A stretch of 64,000 bases of DNA from Bacillus tuaregi (lineage in GTDB: Bacteria; Bacillota; Bacilli; Bacillales; Cytobacillaceae): contig NZ_LT629731.1 in the NCBI RefSeq assembly GCF_900104575.1, positions 1,099,051 through 1,163,050 of the forward strand. Reading direction: 5' to 3'. Position numbers and translations under genes: made by a program. This document shows, one piece after another, positions 45,646 through 52,308 of this stretch (within the stretch, counting starts at the first letter, position 1; each line of letters begins with the position of its first letter). The notes beneath the pieces were generated by a model, which was given only the letters and a program-made list of their open reading frames with translations, was not told the DNA's origin and made no database searches.

Positions 45646-45732
45646 TCCGGCGGATGTCACGGATTTTTTAAAGGTAGTTTATCGAGCGAGCTCAGGTAAT
45701 CCGGACGCAAATTCGACGGGCGAATTTGATAG
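45643..45732 (+). repeat. Dispersed structured repeat, copy D (fullest copy)
   Basis: Contains the left block CTCCGGCGGATGTCACGGAT and the right blocks GGTAGTTTATCGAGCGAGC, AGGTAATCCGGACGC and CAAATTCG-ACGGG-CGAATTTG. It runs up to 15 bases before the gabD start and joins the inverted-repeat element directly. Copies A (8695), B (18626) and C (22487) are elsewhere in the window. Confidence 0.85.
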
Positions 45733-45747
45733 GGGGCGAACGTAAAC

Positions 45748-47205
45748 ATGGAGAGTATCAAAAAATATGAGATTTACCCAATGTATATTGATGGACAATG
45801 GGTTGGTAATGAGTATGAGCTATTTACAGAAGTGGCAAATCCTGCAACAAGGGAAGTAATCGGTGCGGTGCCTACTGGCGGAGCACTAGAAGCAAAACAA
45901 GCGGTGGATGCCGCTTATGTGGCCTTTAAGAACTGGTCAAAAAAGACCGCTGAAGAACGCTATCGAATCCTGATGAAATGGTATCAATTAATAGAAGTAA
46001 ACAAGAATGAAATAGCGAGAATTATGACAACAGAGCAGGGAAAACCATTACATGAAGCATTGGGAGAAGTACAATATGCAAACAGCTTTATTTCCTGGTA
46101 TGCCGAAGAAGGAAAGCGTATTTACGGGGAAACGATTCCAGCTTCACATCCGAATAAAAGAATTATTGTGCGCAAAGAACCAGTTGGCGTTGTGGCAGCC
46201 ATTACACCATGGAATTTTCCAGCAGCGATGATTACAAGAAAAGTGGCTCCAGCTCTCGCAGCAGGTTGTACATGTGTCGTCAAGCCTGCCAATCAAACAC
46301 CATTAACCGCTCTAAAATTAGCAGAGCTTGCTCATGAAGCGGGAATTCCAAGAGGTGTAATCAACGTGATTACAGGTAAATCAGCAGAGATAGGTGATGT
46401 TTGGCTGAAGGATGCACGGGTGACAAAAATAACTTTCACTGGTTCAACAGAGGTTGGCAAAACATTGATGCGTGGTGCGGCCAATCATGTGAAAAAGGTC
46501 AGCTTGGAGCTAGGCGGAAATGCGCCATTTATTGTTATGGACGATGCGAATTTAGATAAAGCGGCTGAAGGCTTAATTCAGTCTAAGTTTCGTAATGCGG
46601 GCCAGACCTGTATTTGCACCAATCGCATTTATGTACAAGAAGCAGTTGCAGAGGAATTCATTCGGATTTTCCAGGAAAGATTAGAAAAACTAAAGGTTGG
46701 TAATGGGCTAGCAGAGGGGACTACTATTGGGCCATTAATTGATCGTGCAGCATTTGATAAAGTAACAGGTTTAGTAAATGACGTGGTTGATAAAGGTGGA
46801 AAGATTGCATACTCAGGGAAGAAGCCTATAGATGAAGAAGGTTTTTATCATGAACCAATGATATTAACCGGTATTAATGAGGATATGGAATGTATGCAGG
46901 ATGAAATTTTTGGTCCGTTGGCTCCGATTGCAACGTTTAAAACAGAAGAGGAAGTAATAGAAAGGGCTAATAATTCCCGCTATGGATTAGCTGCCTATAT
47001 TTTCACAGAAAACCTTAGCCGAGCTTTTCGCATGAGCGAAGAGATTGAGTATGGAATCGTTGGCTTGAATGATGGTCTCCCATCAACGGCTCAAGCACCG
47101 TTTGGAGGCTTTAAAGAAAGCGGTCTTGGCAGAGAGGGCGGACATTTCGGAATTGAAGAGTTTTTAGAAATAAAATATATTTCAATTGCTTTAAGTGAAG
47201 GGTAA
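45748..47205 (+). CDS. gabD: Succinate/glutarate-semialdehyde dehydrogenase
   Basis: NAD(P)-dependent aldehyde dehydrogenase of 485 residues. Motifs are PWNFPAAMITRK near 157-168, FTGSTEVGK near 230-238, ELGGNAPFI with the general-base Glu near 255 and GQTCICTNR with the nucleophile Cys near 289. The protein is of the GabD class. With CsiD, LhgO and GabT in the same block, glutarate semialdehyde (DavD role) is the likely substrate, although succinate semialdehyde cannot be excluded. Confidence 0.9.
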   Translation: MESIKKYEIYPMYIDGQWVGNEYELFTEVANPATREVIGAVPTGGALEAKQAVDAAYVAFKNWSKKTAEERYRILMKWYQLIEVNKNEIARIMTTEQGKPLHEALGEVQYANSFISWYAEEGKRIYGETIPASHPNKRIIVRKEPVGVVAAITPWNFPAAMITRKVAPALAAGCTCVVKPANQTPLTALKLAELAHEAGIPRGVINVITGKSAEIGDVWLKDARVTKITFTGSTEVGKTLMRGAANHVKKVSLELGGNAPFIVMDDANLDKAAEGLIQSKFRNAGQTCICTNRIYVQEAVAEEFIRIFQERLEKLKVGNGLAEGTTIGPLIDRAAFDKVTGLVNDVVDKGGKIAYSGKKPIDEEGFYHEPMILTGINEDMECMQDEIFGPLAPIATFKTEEEVIERANNSRYGLAAYIFTENLSRAFRMSEEIEYGIVGLNDGLPSTAQAPFGGFKESGLGREGGHFGIEEFLEIKYISIALSEG

Positions 47206-47214
47206 GAAGAGAAG

Positions 47215-47257
47215 AGGCATGTTTGTTGATAGACTATCACAGACATGCTTTTTTTAT
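47215..47257 (+). terminator. Terminator after gabD
   Basis: GGCATGT/ACATGC stem with inner GATAG/CTATC pairing, then eight T. Confidence 0.8.
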
Positions 47258-47285
47258 TGACATCTATTCTGAAAATTGAAATAAT

Positions 47286-47299
47286 TGGAAGCGCTAGTA
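47286..47299 (+). promoter_or_regulatory. Possible cre upstream of lhgO
   Basis: TGGAAGCGCTAGTA resembles the CcpA consensus and the mtlA cre. It lies about 95 bases upstream of the sigma-54 -24 element. Confidence 0.45.
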
Positions 47300-47331
47300 C
47301 TTATTCGAAACTGAATAGCTTATGCATTTTT

Positions 47332-47345
47332 GAAAAGTCGAAAAA
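47332..47345 (+). promoter_or_regulatory. Candidate activator half-site upstream of lhgO
   Basis: ATGCATTTTTGAAA, 49 bases before the -24 element, related to the sites before gdh and gabD. Confidence 0.45.
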
Positions 47346-47393
47346 CGGTCCTTTTATCAAAATGATAGAGAAATAATATTATGAAGGTAATAA

Positions 47394-47409
47394 TGGCATG
47401 AAACTTGCT
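47394..47409 (+). promoter_or_regulatory. Sigma-54 promoter of lhgO
   Basis: TGGCATGAAACTTGCT with correct spacing, about 100 bases before lhgO. The 302-base gap holds this, the possible cre and the gabD terminator. Confidence 0.9.
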
Positions 47410-47507
47410 AGTTAAATTAGTGTAATCAAATATAAGCCATTAAGGCAAACCTATATTTTTATAGAGAATATTTTACTATTAAACTCAATAAGAGGGGGAT
47501 TTTATAC

Positions 47508-48722
47508 ATGTATGATTTTGCGATTGTTGGTGGAGGTATAGTCGGTTTATCAACGGGAATGGCCATTTACGACCGATTTCCAAATGCAAATATAGTGGTG
47601 ATTGAAAAGGAATCTAGAGTAGCAGAGCATCAAACAGGTCATAATAGCGGGGTAATCCACTCCGGCATCTACTATAAGCCTGGCAGCTTTAAGGCTAGAT
47701 TTGCTCGTCAAGGTAGCCAATCGATGACAGAATTCTGTCAAGTACATGGCATTGATCATGATATATGTGGAAAAGTCATTGTTGCGACAAAGGCAGAGGA
47801 AATGCCGTTATTAGAGAATCTGTATACACGTGGACTGGAAAACGAGCTCGCGATTACGAAAATTGGCCAGGATGAATTAAAGGAAATTGAACCGCATGTT
47901 AAAGGGCTTGGAGCGATCCGAGTTCCTCAGGCAGGCATCGTAAATTATCGTCAAGTGAGTGAAAAGTTTGCTGAGATTATAAAAGAACATGGCGGAGAAA
48001 TTAAATTAAATACGAAGGTTGAAAAAATATATGAAGACTCTGATAGTGTAACAATTGAAACGAATCGTGGAGCATTGAAAGCCAATATGGTCATTAATTG
48101 TGCCGGCTTGCATAGTGATCGTGTTGCGGCGGCGGCAGGATATAAAACAGATATGAAGATTTTACCCTTCCGCGGAGAATATTTTAAATTAAAGCCGGAA
48201 AAGCGCTACTTAGTCAAAAATCTAATCTACCCTGTGCCTAATCCAAAGTTTCCATTTTTGGGAGTCCATTTTACTCGGATGATTAGCGGAGAAGTGGATG
48301 CAGGTCCAAATGCCGTGCTTAGCTTTAAACGCGAAGGCTATAAGAAAACGGACTTTAATGCAAAGGATTTAGCTGAAGCCTTAAGCTATGGCGGTTTGTG
48401 GAAAATGGCTGGGAAATTTGCGAAAGAGGGACTTGATGAATATGTCCGTTCCTTTAGCAAAAAACAATTTACCAAAAGTCTGCAGCAGTTAATTCCAGAA
48501 ATTCAAGAGGATGATTTAATCCCTGCGCCTGCTGGTGTCCGTGCCCAAGCATTAAAGGATGATGGTAATATGGTGGATGATTTCCATATCATTATGGGAA
48601 GACGCTCCATCCATGTGTGTAATGCGCCGTCACCCGCAGCGACTGCTTCTATTGAGATTGGAAAAGAAGTGGTAAGAAGAATTCCAGTTCAAACACATTT
48701 AAAGGAAGCTGTACTTAGTTAA
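47508..48722 (+). CDS. lhgO: L-2-hydroxyglutarate oxidase LhgO
   Basis: FAD-dependent oxidoreductase (DAO family) of 404 residues that oxidises L-2-hydroxyglutarate to 2-oxoglutarate and passes electrons to the membrane quinone pool in the studied homologue. The FAD motif VGGGIVGLSTGMAI is near residues 7-20. The HNSGVIHSGIYYKPGS segment near 45-60 and the C-terminal PAGVRAQA are typical of LhgO. It is followed by the DUF3870 gene and csiD, the enzyme that makes its substrate. Confidence 0.94.
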   Translation: MYDFAIVGGGIVGLSTGMAIYDRFPNANIVVIEKESRVAEHQTGHNSGVIHSGIYYKPGSFKARFARQGSQSMTEFCQVHGIDHDICGKVIVATKAEEMPLLENLYTRGLENELAITKIGQDELKEIEPHVKGLGAIRVPQAGIVNYRQVSEKFAEIIKEHGGEIKLNTKVEKIYEDSDSVTIETNRGALKANMVINCAGLHSDRVAAAAGYKTDMKILPFRGEYFKLKPEKRYLVKNLIYPVPNPKFPFLGVHFTRMISGEVDAGPNAVLSFKREGYKKTDFNAKDLAEALSYGGLWKMAGKFAKEGLDEYVRSFSKKQFTKSLQQLIPEIQEDDLIPAPAGVRAQALKDDGNMVDDFHIIMGRRSIHVCNAPSPAATASIEIGKEVVRRIPVQTHLKEAVLS

Positions 48723-48746
48723 TAGATTCATAGGAGGATGGTCTGT

Positions 48747-49079
48747 ATGTTCAATGGGAAAACAATTTTTATTGCTGGTCATGCCCGTCTACCGCAGGGA
48801 ATGGCTGCAAAAAGTGTATTTGAAACGTTAACGATTACTGCCGAGGTAGATAAAAAATATGGTGTTGTACTGGAGGCCTCTTGTACACTTGCAACCGAGC
48901 ATGGAAGAGAATTTATTGGCCAGCTGTTAAAAGGCACAAGCTTGAAGGATGGAGTAGAAGACGTGATTGAAGCGATTCAAACCTATTACCGTGGAAAGGC
49001 AACGAATGCACTAGTTGCTGCTCTAAAGGATTTGGATCAGCATTTTCAGCAATTAAACTCTCTCGGTGCAGCTAAATAA
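48747..49079 (+). CDS. DUF3870-family protein, function unknown
   Basis: A 110-residue soluble protein. It opens FNGKTIFIAGHARLPQGMAA and has EASCTLATEHGREFIGQLL in the middle, with a YRGKATNA segment near residue 85, the pattern of DUF3870. It follows lhgO by 24 bases and precedes csiD. I prefer the ATG at 48747 because the one at 48738 lies against the GGAGG. No catalytic residues can be assigned. Its location suggests an accessory role in glutarate use. Confidence 0.75.
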   Translation: MFNGKTIFIAGHARLPQGMAAKSVFETLTITAEVDKKYGVVLEASCTLATEHGREFIGQLLKGTSLKDGVEDVIEAIQTYYRGKATNALVAALKDLDQHFQQLNSLGAAK

Positions 49080-49103
49080 TTTTTTCTAAATATTAAAAAT
49101 ATA

Positions 49104-49132
49104 TTGACAGTTATTATGTTTTATCATAATAT
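49104..49132 (+). promoter_or_regulatory. Near-consensus sigma-A promoter of csiD
   Basis: TTGACA (49104-49109), exactly 17 bases, TAATAT (49127-49132). It is the strongest vegetative-type promoter in this block and the only catabolic gene here without a -24/-12 element. Confidence 0.85.
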
Positions 49133-49138
49133 ATGAAT

Positions 49139-49342
49139 ATCCTAATGTTACAGCATGCTTACCTTTTGAATAATACCCTTTCAAAATCGTAAACAGCAGA
49201 ACATGGAAAACGGGAAACGTAAATAACTAAAACGAACTGTATGTTCACTGTGACTCTATTGCCATAGAGCGGTGAAGTGAATATAAGCCAGTTGTTCAAG
49301 TAGACTCCTATCTTATGATAGGAAGCTTGTTCGACTGGCTTT
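49139..49342 (+). promoter_or_regulatory. Structured csiD leader, candidate attenuator or riboswitch
   Basis: Hairpin 1 (49244-49281) has two stacked stems: TTCACT/AGTGAA and CTCTAT/ATAGAG. Hairpin 2 (49285-49341) has an outer AAGCCAGT/ACTGGCTT and an inner CCTATC/GATAGG stem, and ends in TTTTAC, which is terminator-like. The leader from the predicted start to the csiD ATG is about 258 bases. I know of no riboswitch class it matches. Confidence 0.65.
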
Positions 49343-49397
49343 TACTATTTCCTGTTGATTAATTCACCTATATCACAATTATCAGGAGGAACGAAAA

Positions 49398-50348
49398 ATG
49401 ACGATGACAAAAGAAGCTGCAAAGGGAAAATTTGAAGTAAAAACAGAATACTATGAGGTGAAAATTCACCCGCAAACAAACCGTCTGTACGATATTACGA
49501 TTTCAAAAGAAGCTATTAATGCATTCCTTGAAAAAGCAAGAAATGAAAACTTTACAGTCCAGCATTTAGAGTATACTCCATATGCAAGACATCTTGTTGC
49601 AGCATTTTTACAAGAGGAATTAGGAGAAGAGTTTGGTAATCTGCTTCGTGAGATTATTCATGACCGTGAGTCAGGCGGCTTTACCCTTGGATTAGAGGGA
49701 GTAACTGAAGATACTGATGAATATGTCATTTTTGCCACTGCTATTTCACATCTAGTCGGAATTCCAAACTTTGATGCAATGACTGGAAAGTATTACGCAA
49801 GATTTTCTGTTAAGGATACAGATAACAGTGATTCTTACCTTCGTCAAGCCTACCGATTATTTACGCTTCATACGGATGGGACATTTGTTGATGAACCGAC
49901 CGATTGGCTGCTCATGATGAAAATGGTCGAGCAAAATGCACGTGGCGGGGAATCTCGTTTACTGCATTTAGATGACTGGAAGGAACTTGATAAGTTTATG
50001 AAACATCCGCTAGGAAATCATCGTTTTACGTATAAAGCACCTAGCAGTAAAAATGTTGATCAAGAAATCGAACGTTTAACGTTCTTTGACTATAATAATA
50101 AACCGGGTATGTGCTTTATTGATCAGTTCGTATATCCTGAATCAATCGAGCAAGCGAAATACTTGCGTGACCTTTCAAGCTCGATGGAGAATGATGAAAG
50201 TGTTGTAGAGTTAAAGCTTCCTGTTGGAAACTTAGTGGTTCTAAATAACATCTTCTGGCTTCATGGTCGTGCAGCATTTGAGAAGGATCCAAACTTATAT
50301 CGTGAATTAATGCGTCAACGTGGCAGATTCAACAAGAATGCCATCTAA
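49398..50348 (+). CDS. glaH: Glutarate 2-hydroxylase CsiD/GlaH
   Basis: Fe(II)/2-oxoglutarate-dependent dioxygenase of 316 residues that turns glutarate into L-2-hydroxyglutarate, with succinate and CO2 as products. The iron ligands are His and Asp in LHTDGTFVD near residues 156-164 and the distal His in FWLHGRAAF near 294; Arg in RELMRQRGR near 306-314 may bind 2-oxoglutarate. The Lys and Gln-rich N-terminus fits the family. GGAGG is eight bases before the ATG. LhgO returns the product to 2-oxoglutarate. Confidence 0.93.
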   Translation: MTMTKEAAKGKFEVKTEYYEVKIHPQTNRLYDITISKEAINAFLEKARNENFTVQHLEYTPYARHLVAAFLQEELGEEFGNLLREIIHDRESGGFTLGLEGVTEDTDEYVIFATAISHLVGIPNFDAMTGKYYARFSVKDTDNSDSYLRQAYRLFTLHTDGTFVDEPTDWLLMMKMVEQNARGGESRLLHLDDWKELDKFMKHPLGNHRFTYKAPSSKNVDQEIERLTFFDYNNKPGMCFIDQFVYPESIEQAKYLRDLSSSMENDESVVELKLPVGNLVVLNNIFWLHGRAAFEKDPNLYRELMRQRGRFNKNAI

Positions 50349-50371
50349 TACTACTAGCTTTTAAATGATAT

Positions 50372-50450
50372 CCAACCCCACCCCAATTTGGATACGTTTT
50401 TATAGAGGGAGAACCATTTACTGACTTTCAGTAAGTGGTTCTCTTTATTT
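50372..50450 (+). terminator. Two tandem hairpins after csiD
   Basis: TATCCAA/TTGGATA with CGTTTTT, then GAGAACCA-TTTACTG pairing with CAGTAAG-TGGTTCTC and TTTATTTTT. Confidence 0.85.
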
Positions 50451-50473
50451 TTGTATTTAATTGTATTAATAGT

Positions 50474-50489
50474 TGGCATGAAGTTTGCT
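50474..50489 (+). promoter_or_regulatory. Sigma-54 promoter P1 of gabT
   Basis: TGGCATGAAGTTTGCT, with correct spacing, about 155 bases before gabT. Confidence 0.88.
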
Positions 50490-50530
50490 TATAGAATAAC
50501 TGAGAACATAAATTAATTTTCACTGAAAAA

Positions 50531-50549
50531 TATGCAAAATACTTTTACA
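50531..50549 (+). promoter_or_regulatory. Possible activator site between the gabT promoters
   Basis: TATGCAAAATACTTTTACA is an imperfect inverted repeat similar to the ATGCAAAA/TTTTGCAT-type sites I recall for RocR. Confidence 0.4.
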
Positions 50550-50574
50550 GAAATAAATTTATGTTGGCATAAGA

Positions 50575-50590
50575 ATTGCTTAATAAAAAA
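50575..50590 (+). promoter_or_regulatory. Sigma-54 promoter P2 of gabT
   Basis: TGGCATAAGAATTGCT with correct GG-GC spacing. It lies 101 bases after P1 and about 38 bases before gabT. Confidence 0.85.
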
Positions 50591-50627
50591 GTAAGAATAT
50601 ACCTTAAAGAAGGAAAGGATGATAAGA

Positions 50628-51983
50628 ATGAGCTTTGCAGAAATCAAAACAAATATCCCAGGAGAAAAATCTAAATCACTAGTCGAGAGACGACAAAATA
50701 TAGTACCTAAAGGAGTAAGTAATGGTGTGCCTGCTTTTGCACAATCAGCTGAAGGAGCGTTAGTTACAGATGTAGACGGTAACACTTTTATTGACTTTGT
50801 TGGTGCAATTGGAGTCCAAAATGTTGGTCACAACCATCCGAAAGTGAAGCAAGCTCTACATGAGCAGGTTGACCAATTTATTCATACGGGCTTTAATGTG
50901 ATGATGTATGAATCCTATATTGAATTGGCAGAAAAATTGGCTGAGATGGCACCTGGTAGCCATGAAAAAATGGTTCTCCTACAAAATACTGGAGCTGAAG
51001 CCGTTGAAAATGCAGTGAAAATTGCCCGTAAATATACGAAGCGGCAAGGCATTGTATCTTTTTCTAGAGGATTCCATGGCCGTACACTAATGACAATGAG
51101 CATGACTAGTAAAGTAAAGCCTTATAAATATGAATTTGGTCCGTTTGCACCTGAAGTATACCGTGCACCATACCCATACAATTATAGAAGACCAGCAGGT
51201 ATGACAGTTGAACAGTATGAAGAAATGGTTCTGGCAGATTTTAAAAACTTCTTTATCTCAGATGTTGCACCAGAAAGCATTGCTGCGGTTGTTATGGAGC
51301 CGATCCAAGGTGAAGGTGGCTTTATAGTTCCAGGAAAACGTTTTGTCCAAGGTGTTGCTGAATTCTGTAAAGAGCATGGCATTCTCTTCGTTGCAGATGA
51401 AATACAAACAGGTTTTGCCAGAACAGGAAAGAATTTTGCCATCGAGCATTTCGATGTTGTTCCTGATTTACTAACTGTATCGAAAGCGATGGGTGCAGGA
51501 GTACCAATCAGCGGAGTAATCGGGCGCAAAGAAATCATGAATCAATCTGAGCCAGGCGAATTGGGTGGAACGTACAGTGGAAGTCCGCTAGGCTGTAAAG
51601 CTGCTTTAGCTGTGTTAGATATTATTGAAGAAGAAAAATTAAACGAGCGTGCTCAAGCAATTGGTGAAAAAGTACAGAGCCATTTCAAAAAGCTTGCTGG
51701 TAAATATGAATGTGTTGGCGATTATCGCGGACTAGGTGCGATGAATGCAATTGAAATCGTTAAGGATAAGGAATCCAAGGAACCTGCCAAAGATTTAACA
51801 AATAGCATCATCAAGGAAGCGAATAATAGAGGGCTGCTATTATTTAGTGCAGGGGTATACGGAAATGTTCTTCGTCTATTAATGCCGCTAGTGATTACGG
51901 ATGAGCAATTAGAAGAGGGCTTATCTATATTAGAGCAGGCAGTTGAAGCAGGGGTTGCGACAAACAGTGTAACAGTAGGTTAA
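50628..51983 (+). CDS. gabT: 4-aminobutyrate/5-aminovalerate aminotransferase
   Basis: Class III PLP aminotransferase of 451 residues, 2-oxoglutarate as amino acceptor. The PLP-phosphate loop is NTGAEAVENAVK near 121-132, the Asp of FVADEIQTGFART near 253 contacts the ring nitrogen, and the Schiff-base Lys is in VSKAMGAG near 284. GABA and 5-aminovalerate aminotransferases are hard to tell apart; the CsiD/LhgO context favours 5-aminovalerate to glutarate semialdehyde. The ATG at 50628 is preferred to one at 50619 next to the ribosome site. Confidence 0.93.
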   Translation: MSFAEIKTNIPGEKSKSLVERRQNIVPKGVSNGVPAFAQSAEGALVTDVDGNTFIDFVGAIGVQNVGHNHPKVKQALHEQVDQFIHTGFNVMMYESYIELAEKLAEMAPGSHEKMVLLQNTGAEAVENAVKIARKYTKRQGIVSFSRGFHGRTLMTMSMTSKVKPYKYEFGPFAPEVYRAPYPYNYRRPAGMTVEQYEEMVLADFKNFFISDVAPESIAAVVMEPIQGEGGFIVPGKRFVQGVAEFCKEHGILFVADEIQTGFARTGKNFAIEHFDVVPDLLTVSKAMGAGVPISGVIGRKEIMNQSEPGELGGTYSGSPLGCKAALAVLDIIEEEKLNERAQAIGEKVQSHFKKLAGKYECVGDYRGLGAMNAIEIVKDKESKEPAKDLTNSIIKEANNRGLLLFSAGVYGNVLRLLMPLVITDEQLEEGLSILEQAVEAGVATNSVTVG

Positions 51984-52015
51984 CCGAATAACTGAATATA
52001 TAACAAAACAATAAT

Positions 52016-52055
52016 AAAACAGCGCATCTATATTTGTAGGTGCGCTGTTTTATTT
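52016..52055 (+). terminator. Terminator after gabT
   Basis: AAAACAGCGCA pairs with TGCGCTGTTTT, then TATTT. Confidence 0.88.
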
Positions 52056-52068
52056 CATTTCATTAATT

Positions 52069-52106
52069 CAATATTAAATCAATAAGGGTGGAGTGATTTA
52101 ATATTG
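52069..52106 (+). promoter_or_regulatory. Candidate enhancer (UAS) for the hydantoinase promoter
   Basis: CAATATTAAATCA and TGATTTAATATTG form a perfect 13-base inverted repeat with a 12-base spacer, 76 bases upstream of the -24 element. A related TTTGATT repeat stands before the second aldehyde dehydrogenase. Confidence 0.65.
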
Positions 52107-52181
52107 ACTCACTATTTACATAAAATGATTTATTAATGAATTATATTCGCTATATTTACCATAAATACCATTATATTCCAT

Positions 52182-52197
52182 TGGCATCATTTTTGCT
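52182..52197 (+). promoter_or_regulatory. Sigma-54 promoter of the hydantoinase/oxoprolinase operon
   Basis: TGGCATCATTTTTGCT with correct spacing, about 110 bases before the first subunit gene. The 325-base gap holds only this, the inverted repeat and the gabT terminator. Confidence 0.88.
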
Positions 52198-52308
52198 TGT
52201 TTTAAGGTAAATGAATAAGTTTCCTTGAGGGAGGTGTTTAATAGGTAAAGGGGCTTATACAAAAATAATTCTGAATTTTAAAATAATAATAATTAGGAGT
52301 GAAAATGG

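Noticed and set aside
49285-49341. csiD leader considered as a lysine riboswitch
   Set aside because: The conserved lysine-riboswitch core segments are not seen and the hairpin layout is different.
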